The notes under the pieces: generated by a model
What the model saw: the letters and a program-made list of their open reading frames with translations, nothing else
What the model was told of the DNA's origin: nothing
The model's database searches: none
Shown: piece after piece, positions 26,644-34,947 of the stretch
Numbering within the stretch: the first letter of the stretch is position 1
How the letters are laid out: each line of letters opens with the position of its first letter
Assembly: GCA_028339355.1 (NCBI GenBank)
Contig: JAOLBX010000018.1
Span: 1 to 36,740, forward strand
Direction: 5' to 3'
Length of the DNA: 36,740 nucleotides
From: Bacteroidia bacterium
GTDB lineage: Bacteria; Bacteroidota; Bacteroidia; NS11-12g; UBA9320
Program-made: the position numbers and the translations under genes

Positions 26644-26651
26644 TAAATTTG
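26644..26651 (+). promoter_or_regulatory. -7 element of the FIST gene
   Basis: TAAATTTG is an exact TAnnTTTG match, 22 bases before ATG 26674. The promoter looks intact even though the gene behind it is interrupted. Confidence 0.55.
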
Positions 26652-26673
26652 GTATTTTAAAATAGAGGATTTT

Positions 26674-27759
26674 ATGTATTGTAAAAACAAACAAGAACTC
26701 GCGGAGCAAGTAAATAAATACACTGAAGGAATCATTGTAATATTAGCAGCAGAAAAAGAGTTTTCTTTTGCAGATATTCAGCCCATTCTTCAAAATGCAA
26801 AAGTACCGTCATTTGGTGCTTTTTTTCCAGGCATTATTGCGAATAGAGAAATACATTATTCTGGGTTTTTAATTCAGCATTTCAGCATGGAAGGTGAAGT
26901 TTTTTCTTTCAATTCAAAAGATTTGGAAAGTTTAAGTTTTGCAAGTAAGAAATTAGACCAAGGTACTGGGCTTATACTTCTTGATGGTTTAGCAGATAAT
27001 AATCAAGATTTCCTAAATAGAGTTTTTTATGAATTGGGCAATGATTTTAGATTCATTGGAAGTGGAGCTGGTTCATTAGATTTAGTGCAGAAACCTTGTG
27101 TTTTTGACAAAGACGGAATTTATCAAGATAAAGCAATTGTCTTATTGTTGAAAGCAAAGGTGGCAATTGGAATTCAGCGTGGCTACCAAAGAGTAGCTGG
27201 TCCAATTGTGGCAACAGAAACCAAAGACAGTAAGATATTTGAGCTGAATTGGGGAAATGCGTTTGAGACATACTCCAAAATAGTAAATGAGCAAAGTAAT
27301 TCTAAAATTACTAAAGACGACTTTTTTAATGTTTCAAAGGGTTACCCATTGGGCATTACAAGAAAAGGCTATGAAGATATAGTCAGAGATCCTATATCAG
27401 TAAAAGAAAGAGGCACGTTAAATTGTATCGATGATATTCCAGAGAATGAGGCATTGTATATGCTCAAAGGAGAACCAGCAAGACTTATCGAATCAGCTAA
27501 AGTTTCTTGACAAGAGGCCATAGATGATGTAACTGGTAATCCTTCTTCTTGTCTATTTATAGACTGCGTTACTAGAGTTTTACATTTAGGTGATGATTTT
27601 ACTAAAGAAATAAATGCGGCCACCGACAAGATACAAGAGAATTATCCTAATCTTACAATAGAAGGCTTACTATCAATGGGAGAAATATCTACTTTTAAAG
27701 ATGGTAGACTTGAATTATACAACAAAACATATTTATCTACTCTAATTTATGGAGAATGA
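26674..27759 (+). pseudogene. FIST-domain sensory protein gene interrupted by one in-frame TGA
   Basis: From ATG 26674 the frame codes for a FIST-type protein (N-terminal FIST domain: VPSFGAFFPGII, GTGLILLDGLADNNQDFL, FIGSGAGSLD; then GYQRVAGPIVATETKDSKIFELNWG). It meets TGA at 27508-27510 and continues in the same frame to TGA 27757 with the expected FIST_C ending (CLFIDCVTRVLHLGDDF, IEGLLSMGEIS, LELYNKTYLSTLIYGE). Restored length would be 361 residues. FIST proteins are intracellular sensors thought to bind small ligands such as amino acids. The gene overlaps the following kinase gene by 11 bases, so the two form a pair. The TGA is followed by C, a leaky context, but nothing else supports readthrough, so decay is the simpler view. 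The upstream 278-residue product lacks the C-terminal domain. Confidence 0.8.
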
Positions 27760-30114
27760 GTCATCAAAACTAGTATCTGAACTAGCAGAATTATTTGAGT
27801 TATCATTAGGGATAGGAACTAGTTTAGATCTAAGTAAAAATACTGAAACGTTTTTTTCTAGCTTAATTCAAAGGAAAAATTGCAAGCTTGCTAGTGTATG
27901 GCGGCGAGAAGGAGATGTTTTAGGCCTACTTGAATCCTTCCCAAAGTCGCAACAAAACGAGTCCCAACTAAATCTTGTTTTTCAATTACATTCCAAGCTG
28001 AAAAATTTAACAGAAGGCAAGCTAGAGCTGATAAATAAGAAGAATTTTAGTATAGCTGGGTTGTACACAAATCAACAATGGCTTTATTTTCAAACGATAT
28101 TTACGTAATACTAGTTCAGAATGAGCAAGATAATCTTTTTATAAAAAGGGAACAGTCCCAATTGGCTGCTTTGTTTAAGAATTTTTGTGTTAGCGCAAGA
28201 GCGTGTCTTTCGCATCGAGCTTCACTCAATGAGGTTCTAAAACGCCAGGTTGCTGAGTATAAATTATTTGAAAGGGAATCATTATATAGATTTGGAGCTA
28301 ATAGTCTCACTGAAGGTATAATAGCAGTAGACTTAGATGATAAGGTGACTTATGTGAATAAGTCCATGGCTAGAATCACAGGGTATACGAGGGATGAGAT
28401 GTTTGGAACTTATACCAAAGATTTATTCGAGCAAATTCGATTTAAGTATTTCATACAAGAATTATTAAATGGAAAAAGAGAGAAAAATAAGAGTGAGGCA
28501 TATGAAGCAAAGATCGTGAAAAATAATGGTGCCGCTTACTGGGTAAGGATAACTGTCTCTGCCTTCAAAGATACTGGAGGGCAAATTGTGGGAGCTATAG
28601 CTTCATTTTTAGAAATAACAGAGTCGCTAAATGTTCAAAGAATAATTGAAGAAAGACAAAAAGAGCTTCATGACTTGGTAGAAAACATGTATGATGCTTT
28701 GATCCTAGTTTCTGCCGATGGGAAAATTAAAAAAATTAACAAAGCGGGAGAGCTTCTTCTGGGATATGATAAAAATGAAAGCAAGTCAATAGACTTGTCA
28801 AGTTTAGTTCATCCTGAAGATGTCCACCGCTGGCTTGAGTATCTGGATAAATTAAAAACCGAAGGATACTATTCCGGATACGAAGGTCGAGTAATCACCA
28901 AAGATGGTAGTATAAAAGAAATAGCAGTAAACTCTACGGCTATTATAGAAAACGGCAAGATGATAGGGTCTAGAGATATAATGCGTGATATATCGGTAAG
29001 AAAAGACTTAGAAAGGCGTAGAGAACAAAGTGAGAATAAACTAGGACTCATATTTGAGACAGTGCTTGATGCAATGGTTACTATGAATCAAGAGGGGTAT
29101 ATTGTAGAATGGAATAAAAATGCTGAACAAATATTTGGTTACACAGTAGAAGAGGTGACTGGTAACAGATTGAGTGAGTTTATTATTCCTGAACAGTATA
29201 GGGAAGCTCATGAAAAAGGAATGAAGAACTATTTTGCTTCAGGAGAAGGACCTGTGCTCAATCAAAGAATCGAAATAACGGCTATCAATAAAGATAACCA
29301 TGAGTTCCCAATTGAACTAGCGATTAGTCCTGTAAAACAGGGAGAAAAAACTTTTTTCAGTGCTTTTATTCGAGATATATCAGATCGTAAGGAGAGTGAA
29401 TCTCAAAAAGAAGCTTTATTAGAGGAGCTTGAAGATGTTAATCAAGAACTCAGTGATTTTGCATATGTAGTTTCACATGATTTAAAAGCTCCATTACGCT
29501 CAATTGGTTCTCTTTCCGATTGGTTTATTGCGGACTATTCAGATGTTTTGGATAGAGCGGGTCAGGATCTTTTAACGCTTCTGAAAACAAGAATAGTAAG
29601 AATGCACGGTCTGATAGAAGGGGTGTTGCAGTATTCTAAACTTGGAAAACTAAAGAATGAAAAAGAAGAAGTAGATGTAAGTGTTTTGTTGGCAGAGACT
29701 ATAGACCTGATTGCACCACCAGATACTTGTACAATCAAGATAGATGATAATTTACCCATAGTAAGTTATGATAGAATACGTCTGCAACAGATTTTTCAGA
29801 ATTTACTCAGCAATGCTATTAAGTTCCTAGACAAACTAAGAGGAGAGATTTCGATTATTTACAGTGAAGAAGATGACTTCTATAAATTTGAAGTTAAAGA
29901 CAATGGCCCTGGTATTGAAGATGTTTATTTTGAGAGAATTTTTCAAATTTTTCAGACACTTAATGCTAAAGATGAATACGAAAGTACCGGAATAGGACTG
30001 AGTATAGTGAAACGAATTGTAGAGTCTAATGGAGGTGCAATAACTGTTTCATCTGTATACGGAGAAGGGAGTATATTCGTGTTTACTATTCCAAAGAATA
30101 GCACGAATAAATAA
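27749..30114 (+). pseudogene. Multi-PAS sensor histidine kinase gene with a single-base frameshift
   Basis: ATG 27749 opens an N-terminal GAF-like region (LFELSLGIGTSLDL, KNCKLASVWRREGDVL) that runs to about 28090, then hits TAA 28106. The rest lies in the next frame and reads on smoothly (SNDIYVILVQNEQDNLF). Restoring one T in the run 28087-28090 joins the two into about 787 residues. After the joint come three PAS domains (SLTEGIIAVDLDDKVTYVN; YDALILVSADGKIKKIN; LDAMVTMNQEGYIVEWN). Then come the phosphoacceptor helix FAYVVSHDLKAPLRSIG and an HATPase domain (NLLSNAIKFL, VKDNGPGIED, STGIGLSIVKRI, YGEGSIFVFTIP). All kinase boxes are intact. No response regulator is adjacent. A shorter product from ATG 28078 would keep PAS and kinase domains but lose the input domain. 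Confidence 0.8.
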
Positions 30115-30145
30115 CTAGTGAATTTGAAGAGAACGAATTAATAAC

Positions 30146-31249
30146 TTACGCGGTAACCATGTCTTTATTTCTACCTAAATCGTTTAGCAACGTAAAGTGA
30201 CTCTTTAGAGCTTGGTAGAAAGTTCTATGATGGTGATACGGCACACTATAATCTTTAGCAGTTTTTTGAATAATCTTAGATATAGAACCGTAATGAACGT
30301 GACATACATGTGGGAATAAATGATGCTCAATTTGGTGATTTAAGCCACCTACTAGCCAAGTGAAAACTTTGCTACCCGTGGCGAAATTAGCGGTAGTCTG
30401 TAGCTGGTGAATAGCCCAATTGTTCTCCATACTACCATTCTCTCCAGGAGTGTAAAAGTGTGTTTCTTCAAGGACATGTGCTGATTGAAAAATTAAAGCT
30501 AAAATGAGCCCACTAATAAACTGCATCGCTAAAAAGCCTATCACAACGTGACCCCAAGGAATATCTAAGATTATAAGAGGTAAAACTAAAGTGAGGCAGA
30601 CGTACCATGTTTTATGAAAAATCACTTCCGCTAATGCAGATTTAGTGGTCTTCTTTTGCCCTTTCAATAACCCTCTTTTTCCGTAACGTATGGTTTGATC
30701 TATGTCCTTTGCGAGCAACCAGTATATAGTGAGTAACCCATAAAATATAGGAGCGTAAAAAGCTTGATACTTAAACACCTTTTTGTGAGGTTGTTCAGGT
30801 GAAAAACGCATCACAGGTTTCGTAATATCTTCATCGTGTCCTTCTATATTGGTAAAAGAATGATGAAGTACGTTGTGTTGGATTATCCAATTGGTGTGGT
30901 AAGCACCTAGGAAATTTACGATAAACCCAAAAAAGGCATTTACTTTTCTGTTATTCGAATAGCTACCGTGATTTGCATCGTGCATTACAGATAATCCAAT
31001 GCCTGCCATCCCTAAACTCATAAGAAACCACATAAAGTACATCATTCCAATGCTTTCTATCGCACCAGATAACATAAGCACCAATGGACTAAAATAAAGA
31101 AGTATCATAAATGCAGTCTTAAGGTGCATGTTTAGATTTCCGTATTTTGAAATATTGTTGTCTTTAAAGTAGTTGTTTACGTTTTGTCGCAGAGCTTGAA
31201 TAAATTCGGCGTTGTTGGAGTTGTTAAATCGAACGATTTCTTTTTTCAT
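30146..31249 (-). CDS. Membrane fatty acid desaturase
   Basis: A 367-residue di-iron desaturase of the membrane family. Three histidine boxes are complete: HDANH (90-94), HNVLHH (125-130) and NHQIEHHLFP (304-313, with the QxxHH form seen in front-end and acyl-lipid or acyl-CoA desaturases). Hydrophobic pairs lie at about 42-90, 105-120, 160-182 and 212-258. It has no cytochrome b5 domain, so it needs an external electron donor. It inserts a double bond into an acyl chain and adjusts membrane fluidity. Chain position and acceptor (CoA, ACP or lipid) cannot be read from the sequence. It converges on the sensor kinase gene. A TACCTTTG -7 box lies 56 bases upstream. Confidence 0.92.
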   Translation of the reverse strand: MKKEIVRFNNSNNAEFIQALRQNVNNYFKDNNISKYGNLNMHLKTAFMILLYFSPLVLMLSGAIESIGMMYFMWFLMSLGMAGIGLSVMHDANHGSYSNNRKVNAFFGFIVNFLGAYHTNWIIQHNVLHHSFTNIEGHDEDITKPVMRFSPEQPHKKVFKYQAFYAPIFYGLLTIYWLLAKDIDQTIRYGKRGLLKGQKKTTKSALAEVIFHKTWYVCLTLVLPLIILDIPWGHVVIGFLAMQFISGLILALIFQSAHVLEETHFYTPGENGSMENNWAIHQLQTTANFATGSKVFTWLVGGLNHQIEHHLFPHVCHVHYGSISKIIQKTAKDYSVPYHHHRTFYQALKSHFTLLNDLGRNKDMVTA

Positions 31250-31304
31250 TTATAGTACCTTTTTTTGACTGGTCCAGATTCGGACTTTGGTCATTTTGGC
31301 TGTA

Positions 31305-31312
31305 CAAAGGTA
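31305..31312 (-). promoter_or_regulatory. -7 element of the desaturase gene
   Basis: TACCTTTG on the minus strand is an exact match, about 55 bases before ATG 31249. That leaves an unusually long leader of about 50 bases, where most genes here have 3-20. Room exists for leader regulation, but no convincing hairpin was found. Confidence 0.5.
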
Positions 31313-31349
31313 AGTCAAAATAGGTCTATATTAGTGTAGAAGTTACATT

Positions 31350-32615
31350 TTAAAGACTTGTCACTTGCATAGCAGCTATCATGTGTTGTCGTTGCATTTC
31401 GAAAGCTGTAAATGCGGTCCTTTCTATAACTTGTAATCGAGTCCCTCTAAACTGACACTTTTTCACACTTACTGTGCCATCAGGTGTTGCTAAACCTATG
31501 TAGACGAGGCCTATAGGTTTGGATGCAGTGCCACCTCCAGGTCCCGCTATACCAGTGGTAGAAATACAATAATCTACACTTAGTTTTTTTCGAGCATTTA
31601 CTGCCATAGACTTTGCAACTTGCTCACTCACTGCTCCATAGGTGTCTAGCATTTCTTGGTCAATGTCTGCCACCTCCACTTTAGTTTCATAGGCATATGT
31701 TAGCAGACTGCCTTTGAAGTATGCAGAACTGCCTTCGATGGCTGTTAATTGATGAGCTAGGTAGCCACCCGAGCAACTTTCTATTGTGCCAATAGTCAGG
31801 TTGTTCTTTTTAAGCATAGCACCAATCACTTCGGATAATTGAAATTCACCATCAAACCAGACGTTACCAATTATATCTTTGATTTCACTAAAATAGTTGT
31901 CGATTTGACCCTCCAATATATCATTATCGAGTTCTGTCGATTTTCCCGATAACCTTAATCTGACAATGTTGAGATGTGGTAAATATGCTAATGCGATATG
32001 GCTAGGAAGTGAATTTTCTATGTGTTCTATAGCTGCAGATAAATGTGATTCTGGAATACCGACTACGGTTATTGTTTTATGAACAAGAGCAAAATTATTG
32101 CTTCTTTTATTAAGCTTCTCAAAAACAACATTATTCATCATTGTTTTCATTTCGTAAGGTACTCCAGGCATACTAATGTATATTTTTCCTTTTTCCTCAA
32201 AGTACATTCCTGGAGCTGTTCCTCTTGAATTTTGCAAGACCGTACAATTGTCGGGCACTAATGATTGATCTATATTCACTTGTAGCAACTCCTTGCTGAA
32301 TTTTTTGACCAATGTTTTGATGTTATCCAAAGCTTCAGCATTAGTTACAAGACTCGCACCAAAATAATCTGCTAAGACTTTTTTTGTGATGTCATCTTTG
32401 GTAGGGCCTAGGCCTCCCGTCAAAATTATAACGTCTGCTCTTGTCTCAGCAGCTGCTAGTGAATTGATTATACTAGTTTTCTTGTCGCTTATGGAGGTAA
32501 TCTGAGTTACCTCTATACCATAGTCAGATAGCTTATTTCCAAGCCAAGCAGAGTTAGTATCTACAGTTTGACCAATTAAAATTTCATCTCCGATAGTGAT
32601 TATTTCTGCTCGCAT
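31350..32615 (-). CDS. cinA: CinA-family protein (NMN amidohydrolase / competence-damage protein)
   Basis: A 421-residue, two-domain protein. The N-terminal MoCF-like/CinA domain (1 to about 170) starts MRAEIITIGDEILIGQ and has TGGLGPTKDDITKKVL and ISMPGVPYEMK. The C-terminal PncC-type amidohydrolase domain (about 255-415) has TIGTIESCSGGYLAHQL, GSLLTYAYETK and the closing STTGIAGPGGGTASKPIG. Together they act on pyridine nucleotides, recycling NMN to NaMN with an ADP-ribose pyrophosphatase-like N-terminal domain. The Ser in SCSGGY and the family glycine loops are present, so it should be active. It is divergent from the small unknown at 32660, with 50 bases between the starts. Confidence 0.93.
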   Translation of the reverse strand: MRAEIITIGDEILIGQTVDTNSAWLGNKLSDYGIEVTQITSISDKKTSIINSLAAAETRADVIILTGGLGPTKDDITKKVLADYFGASLVTNAEALDNIKTLVKKFSKELLQVNIDQSLVPDNCTVLQNSRGTAPGMYFEEKGKIYISMPGVPYEMKTMMNNVVFEKLNKRSNNFALVHKTITVVGIPESHLSAAIEHIENSLPSHIALAYLPHLNIVRLRLSGKSTELDNDILEGQIDNYFSEIKDIIGNVWFDGEFQLSEVIGAMLKKNNLTIGTIESCSGGYLAHQLTAIEGSSAYFKGSLLTYAYETKVEVADIDQEMLDTYGAVSEQVAKSMAVNARKKLSVDYCISTTGIAGPGGGTASKPIGLVYIGLATPDGTVSVKKCQFRGTRLQVIERTAFTAFEMQRQHMIAAMQVTSL

Positions 32616-32639
32616 CTAATCTATTAACAATTTTAAATT

Positions 32640-32647
32640 TATTTTCG
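32640..32647 (+). promoter_or_regulatory. -7 element (TTCG variant) of the small helical protein gene
   Basis: TATTTTCG lies 18 bases before ATG 32666, with one mismatch to TAnnTTTG. It falls in the 50-base gap shared with the cinA start on the other strand. Confidence 0.4.
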
Positions 32648-32665
32648 CTGCAAAGTTTAAGAAAA

Positions 32666-32992
32666 ATGAGGGAAGCAAAAGCTAATTTAGCAATAAATAA
32701 CCTAATGAAAGATTCATCAAAAAAGTTTGATGGAGATAAAGTAGTAACTCAACTTCAGGAAATAAGGACTCTTGCTCTGGAAGAGAAAGACCCTACTGTA
32801 GTTAAGATATGCAGACTAGCAAGCGAATACATTGGTGCTAAAGGTAATTTTGACTTAGGCTATGTGGCAGAAGAAGAAATAGGAGATATGACAGATTTGG
32901 AGTATTTGCTAGAACTTATGCTAAAAGTTGACAAACCTGCAAATAGGGAAGAAATACAAGAAATAAGAGATAAAATAAAAGGAGAGCTTTAA
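32666..32992 (+). CDS. Small helical hypothetical protein
   Basis: This 108-residue soluble, all-helix protein has alternating Lys/Glu-rich segments (AKANLAINNLMKDSSKKFDG; LEYLLELMLKVDKPANREE) and no cysteines except C53. There is no signal peptide or membrane segment. I do not recognise a family, though short proteins of this composition occur in Bacteroidota. It is followed directly by a terminator whose stem includes its stop codon, so it is a single-gene transcript. Confidence 0.75.
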   Translation: MREAKANLAINNLMKDSSKKFDGDKVVTQLQEIRTLALEEKDPTVVKICRLASEYIGAKGNFDLGYVAEEEIGDMTDLEYLLELMLKVDKPANREEIQEIRDKIKGEL

Positions 32993-33009
32993 TTAGCTCT
33001 TTTTTTTTG
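32983..33009 (+). terminator. Intrinsic terminator of the small helical protein gene
   Basis: A perfect 6-bp stem AGAGCT (32983-32988) with AGCTCT (32995-33000) and a 6-base loop, followed by eight T. The stem overlaps the last codons and the stop of the gene. Confidence 0.8.
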
Positions 33010-33059
33010 TAAGTTTTTCTCAGATAGTCCGTTTAATTTGAAGTCAAACGAATATTAAA

Positions 33060-33747
33060 ATGAAGAAATCAATTATTACTTTTTTGCTATTTGTATAGTA
33101 AGTTCTTCATTCGGACAATACAGAGTGAATACAGGAGCATCAATAGGATCAGGAGCTGGCATGTTTACAATTGGAGCAGAGAGAGAATTTAAAGTGTTTA
33201 GCGACAAGTTTCACATTAATCCGGGAGTACGTTTAAATGTGTTTAGTGGAATGATTTAGAATACATTACTGCACCCGCAAAATACACTTCGAATGACGAC
33301 TAAGTTGACACAATAACTCAAAACAGTGTTCAAAACAACTTTGCCAACTTATATGTTCGTTTGGGGTATGATATTACAAAGAAACTTTCTTTGAGTTTTG
33401 ATATTGATGTTGTAGGGTTAAGCTTTGGTAGTGAGAATGATTATAAATCATTTGGTAGAGGTAAAGCACTGCAAGCCCAAGGTCAATTGCTGCCTAACCA
33501 GAGCGTAGTTTCTTCACCTACTACTTTAAATGTTCTGCTCGTAGGTGACAATGATATAGGGAGTTTAAACTCGACACTATCATTGTCTTATGACGTTACA
33601 ATTAGATTAGGAATAGACTTAGGTGCTGGCCTTGTATTTACGGAGCATACGACTAATGATAAAATAGGATATGATGGTAACGATCGCTTCCGAAACAAGA
33701 ACATGATGGGATACTTAGGTGTATATTATCTTCTTGGAGAAAAATAA
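33060..33747 (+). pseudogene. Decayed outer-membrane beta-barrel protein
   Basis: Three lesions split one gene. ATG 33060 starts a signal peptide (MKKSIITFLLFV) that ends at TAG 33096; one lost A near 33095 explains it, since restoring it gives VIVSSSFGQ. The next frame runs through YRVNTGASIGSGAGMFTIG to TAG at 33258, where another lost A (about 33250) would restore GNDLEYITAPAKYTSNDD. The third frame has a nonsense TAA at 33301-33303. It then reads open to the end: FANLYVRLGYDITKKLSLSF, TIRLGIDLGAGLVF, MMGYLGVYYLLGEK. Alternating strands and the aromatic C-terminus are typical of a small outer-membrane barrel of about 225 residues. The 128-residue open frame from 33361 has no start or export signal and is only the 3' part. 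A terminator follows. Confidence 0.82.
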
Positions 33748-33772
33748 AATTTTATTGATATTAAGAAGTACA

Positions 33773-33803
33773 CCAATTGAGTAATCGATTGGCGTTTTTT
33801 TTT
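33773..33803 (+). terminator. Intrinsic terminator after the decayed OMP gene
   Basis: CCAATTGA (33773-33780) pairs with TCGATTGG (33785-33792) with one G-T pair and a 4-base loop, followed by CG and nine T. It still closes the unit although the gene is broken. Confidence 0.8.
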
Positions 33804-33825
33804 ATGTCAAATTCATACGGATTAT

Positions 33826-33833
33826 TACCTTCG
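33826..33833 (+). promoter_or_regulatory. -7 element (TTCG variant) of prfB
   Basis: TACCTTCG lies 8 bases before ATG 33842, with one mismatch to TAnnTTTG. The mRNA would be nearly leaderless, as for the endonuclease V gene. Confidence 0.4.
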
Positions 33834-33841
33834 TTGCTCCA

Positions 33842-34925
33842 ATGACATCAGATCAATTCAACGACATTAAAGACCGCACAGCTAAGCTTGCGGACTATCT
33901 TTGACTTAGCCAAGAATCTAGCTCTTATAGCAGATGAAGAGCAACAAACCCACGATCCTAGCTTCTGGGACGAACCCAAAAAAGCAGAAATTCATTTACG
34001 AAACATCAAGAAAAAGAAAATATGGACAGATGCGTGGGCAGCTGTAAATGCAGGTGTGGAAGAGATAGAAGTACTCATAGAGTTCAAAGAAATGGGCGAA
34101 GAGGTAGATGATGAAATAGAATCTAACTACCAAAAAACGCTGCTCAATCTCGAAGACCTTGAGTTTAAGAATATGCTTAGTGGTGAAGAAGATCAACTGG
34201 ATGCCATCCTTGAAATAAATGCAGGTGCAGGAGGTACAGAGAGCAACGACTGGGCTAGTATGCTGGGTCGTATGTACATTATGTGGGCTCAGAATAATGG
34301 GTTCAAAGCAGAGGTCATCGATCAAGTAGATGGTGATGTAGCTGGTATCAAATCCATAAGTGTACAGATTACTGGTGATTTTGCATTTGGCTATCTTAAA
34401 GGAGATAATGGAGTACATAGACTAGTGCGAATTAGTCCATTTGATAGCAGCAATAGGAGACATACAAGTTTTGCTTCTGCATATATATATCCGGTAGTAG
34501 ATGATAGTATAGAGATAGAACTAAACTGGGGTGAGATAGATATGCAGACCTCACGTAGTGGAGGTGCAGGTGGTCAAAACGTCAATAAAGTGGAGACCAA
34601 GGTGCAACTTACTCATAAACCAACAGGTATAATGGTGGTTTGTTCTCAGGCACGCTCGCAACTGGCAAATAAAGAAGAAGCCATGAAGATGCTTAAGTCT
34701 CAATTATATGATATAGAGCTACGTAAACAAACAGATGCACGTGCTGAGATAGAGAATGGTAAGATGAAAATAGAGTGGGGTAGCCAAATTCGTAACTATG
34801 TAATGCACCCATATAAGCTAGTAAAAGACGTTAGAACCGGTGAAGAAACAAGTAATGTGCAAGCCGTAATGGATGGTAATTTGGAAGCTTTTCACAAAGC
34901 CTACTTACTAGGTCAGAAGAAATAG
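33842..34925 (+). CDS. prfB: Peptide chain release factor 2, with programmed +1 frameshift
   Basis: RF2 ends translation at UGA and UAA. ATG 33842 opens a 20-codon frame ([20 protein letters not shown]) that meets TGA at 33902-33904 in the motif TAT CTT TGA C. Skipping T 33902 shifts into the +1 frame (GAC from 33903), giving [15 protein letters not shown] and a 360-residue protein. This is the classic RF2 autoregulatory frameshift: low RF2 lets the ribosome slip on CTT. The RF2 anticodon-like SPF (in [11 protein letters not shown]) and the catalytic GGQ ([19 protein letters not shown]) are present. The E. coli AGGGGG stimulator before the site is replaced by GCGGAC, in line with the weak Shine-Dalgarno use of Bacteroidota. 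A -7 box lies just before ATG. Confidence 0.96.
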
Positions 34926-34947
34926 ATTTTATAAAGAAGCACGTTGC

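Noticed and set aside
28082-28095. Programmed -1 frameshift on the TTTT run in the kinase gene
   Set aside because: A one-tRNA slip is possible, but there is no heptameric slippery sequence, slow codon or evident downstream structure, and the partner gene is also broken. Decay or sequence error is simpler.
28078-30114. ATG 28078 as the true start of the sensor kinase
   Set aside because: The residues before it in the other frame (GLYTNQQWLYF) join smoothly with SNDIYVIL after one added T. The ATG is a by-product of the frameshift.
33361-33747. An intact 128-residue outer-membrane protein
   Set aside because: The upstream sequence carries the signal peptide and the rest of the barrel in two other frames, so this is only the 3' part of a broken gene.
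5984-33747. Stop-codon reassignment as the cause of the internal TAA, TAG and TGA codons
   Set aside because: All three stops end intact genes in this window, and prfB uses TGA as a real stop in its frameshift switch.
33888-34925. A later start for RF2 near 33888
   Set aside because: The frame before it carries the conserved leader peptide and TAT CTT TGA C shift site from ATG 33842.
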